A stretch of DNA of 64,000 nucleotides from Candidatus Hydrogenisulfobacillus filiaventi (GTDB lineage: Bacteria; Bacillota; Sulfobacillia; Sulfobacillales; R501). The position numbers and the translations under genes were made by a program. Below the pieces are notes generated by a model, which made no database searches, was not told the DNA's origin, and worked only from the letters and a program-made list of their open reading frames with translations. The DNA is taken from assembly GCA_902809825.1 (NCBI GenBank), contig LR778114.1, positions 1,860,001-1,924,000 on the forward strand, given 5' to 3'. This document shows, piece after piece, positions 58,058 through 64,000 of the stretch (the first letter of the stretch is position 1; each line of letters opens with the position of its first letter).

Positions 58058-58086
58058 ATCATACCAGTCCATCTCGGGCTGGTCAA
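58058..58086 (-). promoter_or_regulatory. Leftward promoter for the excisionase operon
   Basis: TTGACC (58081-58086) and TATGAT (58058-58063) are 17 bases apart on the leftward strand. ACCAGCCCGAG in the -35/spacer region repeats the motif of the early promoters. It overlaps the end of the AbrB-like gene. Confidence 0.65.
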
Positions 58087-58331
58087 TCGAGGCGATGGGG
58101 CATGTCCGTCCGGCAGCGGGCGCAGACGGGGCGACCCTTGAACGACCGCAGGTCGACGGTGGAACCGCAGATGGCGCAACCCGGCACGAAGCGCCGCAGC
58201 GCCATGACGTCCCCGCCCACGAGGATCTCGATCGGGGATCCGGGCGACAGGCCCAAGGTTCGCCGAATCGCGATGGGAACGGTGACTCGGCCCAACGCCT
58301 CCACCGAGCGCACGATCGTATGATGGGCCAC
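58083..58331 (-). CDS. AbrB/SpoVT-type regulator with zinc ribbon
   Basis: The 82-residue protein shows RSVEALGRVTVPIAIRRTLG then LSPGSPIEILVGGDV, the swapped-hairpin AbrB fold, followed by CAICG and CARC, a C-terminal zinc site. GTG start with AAGGAAG upstream. AbrB-type proteins bind AT-rich promoter DNA. It may control the excisionase or integrase genes on either side. Confidence 0.75.
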   Translation of the reverse strand: MAHHTIVRSVEALGRVTVPIAIRRTLGLSPGSPIEILVGGDVMALRRFVPGCAICGSTVDLRSFKGRPVCARCRTDMPHRLD

Positions 58332-58436
58332 TCGGGGTGCTTCCTTTCCACGCTCGACAGGGTTCGATCCCTTTGCGACCCAGAACCCATTATGCTAGGT
58401 TGAGGCATCAGGCCTGTTCTGGAGGAGGATGGGCGC

Positions 58437-59612
58437 ATGGGACAGGATCGCCCGCGGGAGCCGCATGCGCGGGACCCGCGCCGCCTGCCGTCGGGGCGGT
58501 GGCAGGCCCGGGTGGCCTGGTGGGATGAGCACGGGCGGCGGCGGGAGAGCGCCAGAACCTTCGCCTCCCATCGGGAGGCCCGCGCCTGGGCCCGGGAGGA
58601 GGAGCGGCGGCTCCGGGAGCTGGGGCGTCCTCCGGCGGAGGACGCCCTGGCGTCCTATCTGGATCGGTGGCTGGAGTCGATGGTCGGTCGGGTGCGGCCG
58701 ACCACGCTGCGCAGCTACCGCGCCATGGCGGCCCATGCTCGGGCCGCCCTCGGGGATCGCCCCTTGACCCGGCTCACGCCCTTGGACCTGCAAGCCTGGC
58801 TGGCGGACCTCCAGGCGGCTGGCAAAAGCCCCCGCACGGCGCAGTATGCCTACGCGGTGTTGCGACACGCCCTGCAGGACGCCGCAGACTGGGGCCTCCT
58901 GCCCGCGAATCCGGCCGCACGGGCGAAGCCTCCCCGGGTGCCCCGGCGGGAACTGCGGGTGCCGACCCCGGAGGAGGCCCGCCGGCTGCTCCAGGCGGCG
59001 GAGGGTCATCGGCTCTACGCGCTATGGGCCTTTCTGGCCACCACCGGCACCAGGCGGGGCGAAGCCCTGGGCCTGCGGTGGGAGGATGTGGACTGGCAGC
59101 GTCGGGTCATCCTGGTGCGGCAGGCGCTGACGGGCACTGGATCCCGCAAGGCCCTGGGGCCGGTGAAGACCGATGGAGGTCGGAGGTCCGTCGCACTCGA
59201 TCCCTGGATGGAGGACGTGCTGCGCCGTCATCGGGAGGAGCAGCGCTTGGACCGTCTGGAGGCTGGCGCTGGATGGGAGGAGACCGGATTGGTGTTCACC
59301 ACCCGGCGCGGTCGTTGGCTGGATCCCGGCAACGTGCTGCGGGACTTCAAGATCCTCTTGGCGAAGGCTGGCCTGCCAACCACCTATCGCATCCACGACC
59401 TCCGCCACGCCATGGCCACGGCCTGGCTCGCGGCCGGGGTCAGCCCCAAGGTGGTGTCGGAGCGGCTGGGGCACGCCAGCGTGGCCTTCACGCTCCAGGT
59501 GTATGGCCATGTTCTACCCAACGCCCAAGCGGAGGCGGCAGCGCGGATGGTCCGCCTGCTGGCGGACGATCTCCACCAGCCCCCTGCGGACGGTGGGACC
59601 GGCGATGCGTAG
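58437..59612 (+). CDS. int: Tyrosine recombinase / phage integrase
   Basis: The 391-residue protein has an N-terminal arm-binding region, a core-binding domain (about 70-165) and the catalytic domain with R206, K244, H320-x-x-R323, H346 and Y356. GGAGGAGG lies before the ATG. It reads towards the tRNA remnant at 59911 about 300 bases away, the standard int-att arrangement. It should integrate the element into that tRNA gene and, with the excisionase, remove it. Confidence 0.92.
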   Translation: MGQDRPREPHARDPRRLPSGRWQARVAWWDEHGRRRESARTFASHREARAWAREEERRLRELGRPPAEDALASYLDRWLESMVGRVRPTTLRSYRAMAAHARAALGDRPLTRLTPLDLQAWLADLQAAGKSPRTAQYAYAVLRHALQDAADWGLLPANPAARAKPPRVPRRELRVPTPEEARRLLQAAEGHRLYALWAFLATTGTRRGEALGLRWEDVDWQRRVILVRQALTGTGSRKALGPVKTDGGRRSVALDPWMEDVLRRHREEQRLDRLEAGAGWEETGLVFTTRRGRWLDPGNVLRDFKILLAKAGLPTTYRIHDLRHAMATAWLAAGVSPKVVSERLGHASVAFTLQVYGHVLPNAQAEAAARMVRLLADDLHQPPADGGTGDA

Positions 59613-59832
59613 GCCGTCCGCCGCGCATGCGGGAGGATCAGGGCGTCGCCATGTTGCCCAGCTGGGAATCGGCGCGGGGCGTGCAACCCGCAGTGCATGT
59701 GGCGCGGGCGTTAGATCTGCCAGTGACCGGTGAGGCCCCCCGCACGATCCCCACACGATCCCCATGATCGCCCCGTTGCACCCGGACGCCGGCGTCACAC
59801 CCCGCATCCGGCTTTGGTGGGAGACACCCCCG

Positions 59833-59854
59833 AAACCGCGGTGCGACGCGGTTT
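59833..59854 (+). terminator. Terminator of the integrase gene
   Basis: AAACCGCG and CGCGGTTT flank a 6-base loop and TTTT follows in the arm. Direct repeats CACGATCCCC at 59741-59765 between int and this hairpin may be integrase or excisionase arm sites. Confidence 0.55.
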
Positions 59855-59910
59855 TCAGGCGAGATCCCCGTCCACCCCGACACGGGGGAAACGATCGATG
59901 GGTGGACTCA

Positions 59911-59951
59911 CATTCAAGAGGTCAGAGGTTCGATACCTCTCGCGCCCACCA
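59911..59951 (+). other. tRNA 3'-end fragment, probable attachment site
   Basis: The sequence has TCAAG (3' side of an anticodon stem), the variable loop AGGTC, the T arm AGAGG-TTCGATA-CCTCT and the acceptor end CGCGCCC-A-CCA. The 5' half of a tRNA is not found upstream, so the crossover probably lies near the anticodon loop and the intact tRNA should sit at the other end of the element. Amino acid identity cannot be fixed (a Met-type acceptor is possible). Confidence 0.7.
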
Positions 59952-59954
59952 TAT

Positions 59955-59990
59955 GAACCCCGTATCCGGCAAGGGAGGCGGGGTTCTTTT
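59955..59990 (+). terminator. Terminator after the tRNA end
   Basis: GAACCCCG pairs with CGGGGTTC and is followed by TTTTCTTT. It is the host terminator of the tRNA transcript. From here to 60273 no gene can be supported. Confidence 0.7.
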
Positions 59991-60273
59991 CTTTCCCGCC
60001 GACCCTGCCTCCACCCTGAATGCCCCCACCAACGCCCGCAGAACGTACGGCATGCGGTCGCGTTCCAGCCGCACCGGCATCCTCATCGGGACTCCTGCTG
60101 CAACAGGGAGGAATCGCGCCGGTTTGCATCCATGGCTTCGGCCCACAATCCGGCAGGCGCTCCAGAGCGGTCAGGCGCAGCACGGTCTTGGCCTGCAGGC
60201 CTGCGGGCCACCCCGGCGACGACCGCGTGCACATCGTCCCCGGTAAACGATGCCGGGGAGACGGGCGCTCGGT

Positions 60274-61045
60274 TCAACCTGATAGCTGCTTTCCGCAACA
60301 ACGAACAGGGAAACGACCCCTCGCCGCATCCGGCGGCGCCTCCGGGGCTCTTGCCAGGGCAGGGAACCCGCTACGCGCGGTCCAGCCCGCCAAAGTCGGG
60401 CCCATCCTCATGCGCGCGACGGCCTGGGCAGTCACCACGACGAAGGGGCTGGGCCCCTCCTGGTCGGCGGCCCGCAAAGCCGCCAGATACGCCGCCCGTT
60501 CCGCGACCACATACAACGGCAGCGGACAACCGGCCCGCATGGTCAACCAGGCCGTGAACAGCCGGGCGGTGCGGCCGTTGCCATCTGCAAACGGGCGGAT
60601 CCGCACAAGACGACGACGGTGGCCAACCTGGGCGCGGCCGCTATGCCTTGGCCCGCTGCCCGGTCCAGATGCATGCGGGCCGCAAAGGCGACCGGATGCT
60701 CCCCGCCTGCCGGCCCGGATTGAGCGTGCGGAGAGTCTCCTCGTCCGGCGGGTGGTCGGCCCGCACGGCCTGCCGGAGCCAGTCCAAGGCGTCGCGCATA
60801 TTCAATACCTCCAGCTGCTCGCGGACCGACTTGCCGCCGATGGTCACGCCCGTCTCCAGCACTGCTTGCGTCTCGGCGGGCGAGAGCGTATTGCCTTCAA
60901 GCGCGGTCGTCTCATACGCATAGCGCACGGTAAAGTCGCCCCCCCGCGCCTGCAGGGACGCCGCGGGCAGGAGCGGAGCCTGGTCAATCTCCCGTTGGTT
61001 CGCGTCCACACGAGCCAAGGCCACCAGCTGCGGATGACCGCCGGG
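60274..61045 (-). pseudogene. Degraded Fic-domain gene
   Basis: The N-terminal part (to about 60725) has YETTALEGNTLSPAETQAVL, an inhibitory-helix-like motif, and LNMRDALDWL. The C-terminal part (60606-60274) has RPFADGNGRTARLF, the Fic core, but in another frame and with some 25-30 residues missing between. The catalytic His of HPFxxGNGR is changed to Arg (CGC). It therefore cannot AMPylate. It is host DNA just outside the attachment site. Confidence 0.75.
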
Positions 61046-61430
61046 TAGCCGGCTGCGCTGCCGCCGTTGTTGGGGGTGAAGGTGACCCGTCCCGCGACGG
61101 TGCCGAAGCCGCTGCCCGATAGGGTAACCACCGTGCCCACCGGACCCTGCACGAGGGTCATGGACGCCGGCATGGGGGCCGCCGGCTGCCGGGCCGTTAC
61201 CGCCAGCCGGGGTGGAAGGCGCCGAACCCGACCCGGATCCGGTGGCGGTGGTGGTGTTGCCGGCCAGGAAGGGACGGCGGTGTGCGTCGGGGGGCGGTGG
61301 CGGGGGACGGCAGTGGTACGGGCATGGTCGGAAGCCGGCGCCGACGGGCCGCAACCGGCCGTCTCCAGCCCGGTCAGGACGGCTAGCAGCCGCGCCGGCC
61401 GCCACGCAAGCCTGAGCCTGTCATGACGGA
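61046..61430 (-). pseudogene. Remnant of a TIG-domain lipoprotein
   Basis: The frame shows a hydrophobic N-terminus ending LETAGC (lipobox-like), a long Pro/Thr linker and the start of an IPT/TIG domain (GPVGTVVTLSGSGFGTVAGR, VTFTPNNGG). The domain is cut off at AVIRSW, where Fic sequence begins. A Gly/Ser/Thr-rich linker is readable in a second frame, so a frameshift is also likely. Confidence 0.6.
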
Positions 61431-61762
61431 TGCTTCCCTTGAGGGCCGATCCCCCGGCCCGGCGGCAACTGGAGAAGAACCACAACCCGGTATCCTGTCA
61501 CCTTTGGCGCTAACCGGAAGGGGCCATCCAGCGCGGTTCGGGCCGGGCGGACCTTCTCCGGCAGCCCGGGCGGTCCCGGGCGCATCCGCCGCACCGTCCC
61601 GCGGACGGACATCCCCGCCCGCCGGGCGGGCTGCCTTGCCCCGGGCCGGCGGGTTAGGGTATTCTACAAGCAGACTTACCTGATAGTCGCTCTCAGTTGA
61701 TACGACTTCAGCAGCAACGTCGGCCCTTCGACGGGCACGGCCAAACCGGAGGTGACGGGACG
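61431..61762. other. Intergenic region before folE2
   Basis: About 330 bases hold no convincing gene. TATTCT at 61660-61665 could be a -10 for folE2. GC-rich inverted segments lie at 61570-61640. GGAGGTG at 61748-61754 is the folE2 ribosome binding site. Confidence 0.4.
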
Positions 61763-62614
61763 GTGCTCCCCGATATCCAGGACCAGCGCGACGAGCGGGG
61801 GCTGCCTATCCAGCGGGTCGGCATCAAGGATGTCCGCCTGCCGCTGACGATCCGGCAGCGCGACGGCCAACTGCAGACCGTGCAGGCCACAGTAACCCTC
61901 ACGGTCGACCTGGCCGCCCACAAGAAGGGCACCCACATGAGCCGGTTTGTGGCCGTGCTGCACGAATGGCGGACCCAGGAGGTGGATGCCTCCAGCCTGC
62001 GAGAGCTCCTGGAGGCCATGAAGCAGCGCCTGGGCGCCAGCTATGTAGACGTCATCCTGTCCTTCACCTATTTCGTGACCAAGCATGCCCCCGTCACCGG
62101 CCTGGCCAGCCTGCTCGACTACCGGGTCAGCCTGGCCGCCGAACTCGACCGCCACGACCAGTTCCGGCTGCTGGTGGGGATGGAGGTGCCCTACACCTCG
62201 CTCTGCCCCTGCAGCAAGGAGATCTCCGACTACGGCGCCCACAACCAGCGCGGCAGCCTGCGGGTCAAGCTGGAGGTCGACCCCGCCCATCCCGCCCTCA
62301 CCCTGGAGGACCTGGGTGAGCTGCTGGAGGCCCAGTCCAGCTGCGAGGTCTACCCGCTGCTCAAGCGGCCGGACGAGAAGTTTGTCACCGAGTACGCCTA
62401 CGACCACCCCAAGTTCGTGGAGGACATCCTGCGCGATACCGTGCTGGCGCTGCGCGAGGACCCGCGGGTGGGCTGGTTCGAGGCCGAGATCGAGAACTAC
62501 GAGTCCATCCACAACCACAACGCCTACGCCTATCACAACGAAGCCTGGGTGCAGGACGGCCCCGCCCAGCCCCTGGTGGCCAAACTGATGGTCCTGGAAG
62601 GGGCCGGCCGGTAA
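61763..62614 (+). CDS. folE2: GTP cyclohydrolase FolE2 (type IB)
   Basis: The 283-residue enzyme converts GTP to dihydroneopterin triphosphate for folate or queuosine synthesis. Signatures are DVRLPLTI, KKGTHMSRF, SLCPCSKEISDYGAHNQRG (the catalytic Cys/metal site) and YPLLKRPDEKFVTE. The GTG at 61763 follows GGAGGTG by seven bases and gives a start just before LPDIQDQRDERG; the in-frame TTG at 61697 lacks such a site. FolE2 functions with several divalent metals and is typical when FolE is absent or zinc is scarce. Confidence 0.95.
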   Translation: MLPDIQDQRDERGLPIQRVGIKDVRLPLTIRQRDGQLQTVQATVTLTVDLAAHKKGTHMSRFVAVLHEWRTQEVDASSLRELLEAMKQRLGASYVDVILSFTYFVTKHAPVTGLASLLDYRVSLAAELDRHDQFRLLVGMEVPYTSLCPCSKEISDYGAHNQRGSLRVKLEVDPAHPALTLEDLGELLEAQSSCEVYPLLKRPDEKFVTEYAYDHPKFVEDILRDTVLALREDPRVGWFEAEIENYESIHNHNAYAYHNEAWVQDGPAQPLVAKLMVLEGAGR

Positions 62615-62629
62615 TCCCGGCCCCGGCCC

Positions 62630-62657
62630 GCCCCCGGCCCCCGCCGGGGGCTTTTTT
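62630..62657 (+). terminator. Terminator of folE2
   Basis: GCCCCCGGC pairs with GCCGGGGGC across four bases and is followed by six T residues. Confidence 0.85.
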
Positions 62658-62736
62658 GTCCGCCGCCGGCCGTTCCCGGTCCGGGCCCGCATACCCTGGG
62701 GCAGGCCCCCCATGCCCCCGGAAGGAGGAATCCCTC

Positions 62737-63147
62737 ATGCCGGCCCGCCTCCCCGCCGCCGTCGCTGCGGCGCTCATGCTCACCGCCTGTGCAGGTCCGG
62801 CCACCCTCACCCCCCAGGTGACGGTGGGCACCACGGTCAACCGCCAGGCGGCCGCCCTGCCCGTCCACGGGACGGACTTCCGGCCCCTCACACCGCTCTA
62901 TACCCGGGTGTAGAACCCGGCCGCCTTCGGCACCACCCGCCTGGTGGTCCAGCTTCAGCGGCGCGCCGGCGCCGGCTGGGAGATGGTGGCCTCGCGCGGG
63001 GTAGCCGTCGACCCGGCTGACACCATCGCGGTCATCCCCCTGTTCGTGACCGCCGCCGGCACCGACCGCGTGAGCTTCGTCGACGGCAACCAGGTGCTGG
63101 GGGCGGCCGACTTCACCGCCCGCCACCCCGGGCCGGCCGCCCCCTAA
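62737..63147 (+). pseudogene. Lipoprotein gene interrupted by an in-frame amber codon
   Basis: The ATG has GGAAGGAGG upstream. MPARLPAAVAAALMLTAC is a lipoprotein signal with lipobox LTAC. At 62911-62913 a TAG interrupts the frame between TPLYTRV and NPAAFGTTRLVV, after which the same frame continues for 78 residues in good codon bias to TAA at 63147. A single CAG-to-TAG change would explain it. The product would be a small beta-rich secreted protein; unknown role. Confidence 0.65.
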
Positions 63148-63189
63148 GGGCTGCTCCCTGCCCGCCTTGACCGGATGTCGTCCGGGTCC

Positions 63190-63195
63190 TATAAT
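63190..63195 (+). promoter_or_regulatory. rnpB -10 box
   Basis: A consensus TATAAT lies eight bases before the start of the RNase P RNA. CTTGAC at 63167-63172 is a plausible -35, 17 bases away. Confidence 0.7.
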
Positions 63196-63202
63196 GGGAG
63201 GT

Positions 63203-63560
<358 letters not shown>

Positions 63561-63561
<1 letters not shown>

Positions 63562-63597
63562 CCCCGCCCGGATCGGGTTCCGGGCGGGGCGCTGTTT
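63561..63597 (+). terminator. rnpB terminator
   Basis: GCCCCGCCCGG pairs with CCGGGCGGGGC, followed by GCTGTTTT. Confidence 0.8.
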
Positions 63598-63648
63598 TGC
63601 GCATAACCGGCCCCGCAGCCGCCCATCCTGACGCCAGGAGGTGCGGCT

Positions 63649-63891
63649 ATGGCCCCGACCATCAAGACCTTCCGCATCCATGGCCATGACCCCAACTTCC
63701 AGGTCAGTGCCGTGCTCAACCCGGGCGGGGAGGACCCCCAGGACCTGGTAGTGGAACTGGGCCCCTGGGATTACGTGTCGACATTAAGCGAGTCCCAGCT
63801 GCGGACCCTCATCCGCACCAAGCTGGCGGAAAGCCGGGGGCCCGTTTTCACCGCCGCCATGCGCAACCTGAGCGGCCAAGCCCTGGACTAA
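63649..63891 (+). CDS. Small hypothetical protein
   Basis: The ATG follows CCAGGAGGTG; 80 residues begin MAPTIKTFRIHGHDPNFQVS. The sequence suggests a compact alpha/beta fold with DLVVELGPWDYVSTLSESQL. It is not recognised. It is a chromosomal gene, separately expressed from rnpB. Confidence 0.7.
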   Translation: MAPTIKTFRIHGHDPNFQVSAVLNPGGEDPQDLVVELGPWDYVSTLSESQLRTLIRTKLAESRGPVFTAAMRNLSGQALD

Positions 63892-64000
63892 CGGCGCCGC
63901 TCCCACCGCCGACCCGCCCTTTCTCGGGTCCCCGCCGTGCCGTACAATCGGCAGCAGGGAATTCTGCCCATTCCCGCCGCCGGCGGTGGCCCGGGGAGGT
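63892..64000 (+). other. Right-edge intergenic sequence
   Basis: No gene starts here. A TACAAT box at 63943-63948 and an inverted GGGTCCCCGCC-like sequence suggest a promoter for a gene beyond the window. Confidence 0.3.

Noticed and set aside
59834-59951. A complete tRNA gene at the right junction
   Set aside because: The T arm and acceptor end are perfect, but no matching 5' acceptor strand, D arm or anticodon 5' stem is found upstream.
59914-60234. Frame ending in a GIEPLTS-like tail
   Set aside because: This is a known annotation artefact made by reading antisense through a tRNA 3' end.

Overview
The window is high-GC DNA (by eye about two thirds G+C) with AGGAGG-type ribosome binding sites, frequent GTG/TTG starts, TATAAT-like -10 boxes and a type A RNase P RNA. 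This suggests a high-GC Gram-positive host, probably a Firmicute-like thermophile or acidophile lineage; the genus cannot be named from the sequence alone.

Almost the whole window (1 to about 59,950) is one integrated mobile element, probably a large prophage. It ends at a tyrosine integrase (58437-59612) next to the 3' end of a tRNA gene (59911-59951), the likely attachment site. The other end lies left of base 1. A LexA/CI-like repressor (54690-55838) and a DEDD exonuclease read rightward. Facing them is a leftward promoter (54566-54594) and a nearly unbroken array of leftward genes, many joined by ATGA or GTGA overlaps.

From right to left the element carries: lysogeny and excision genes (53.5-59.6 kb); a conserved Cys-rich phage protein, a helix-turn-helix/Fe-S nuclease fusion, a DEAH helicase and thymidine kinase (49-54.5 kb); two small-gene blocks with sigma-like proteins, an AEP-type primase and a DUF927-type helicase (41-48.5 kb); a repeat-rich AT-rich segment that could be an origin (40.66-41.04 kb); an IsrB-type RuvC element with its omega RNA (38.1-39.5 kb); two tRNA genes (36.1-36.2 kb); VapBC and many small genes (29.8-36 kb); a family A DNA polymerase (25.3-28 kb); anaerobic ribonucleotide reductase NrdD (22.7-24.5 kb); an IscB relic (18.1-18.6 kb); an AAA ATPase, remnants of a restriction-modification locus, a sliding clamp, a lytic transglycosylase and a deoxyribonucleotidase (11.8-17.5 kb); and three DNA methyltransferases (3.9-10 kb). 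No terminase, capsid, portal or tail gene was recognised, so those lie outside the window or the element is not a conventional phage. Together the genes make a nearly self-sufficient replisome with nucleotide supply: polymerase, clamp, helicases, primase, NrdD, thymidine kinase and nucleotidase.

From about 59.95 kb the DNA is host chromosome. A degraded Fic gene and a TIG-domain protein remnant flank the attachment site. They are followed by folE2, a lipoprotein gene interrupted by an in-frame amber codon, rnpB, and a small conserved-looking gene.

The most interesting items are the IsrB/omega RNA locus with its relatives, the nonamer-repeat segment beside the helicase, a recurrent 10-bp motif before leftward genes, and the HTH/PD-(D/E)XK fusion.
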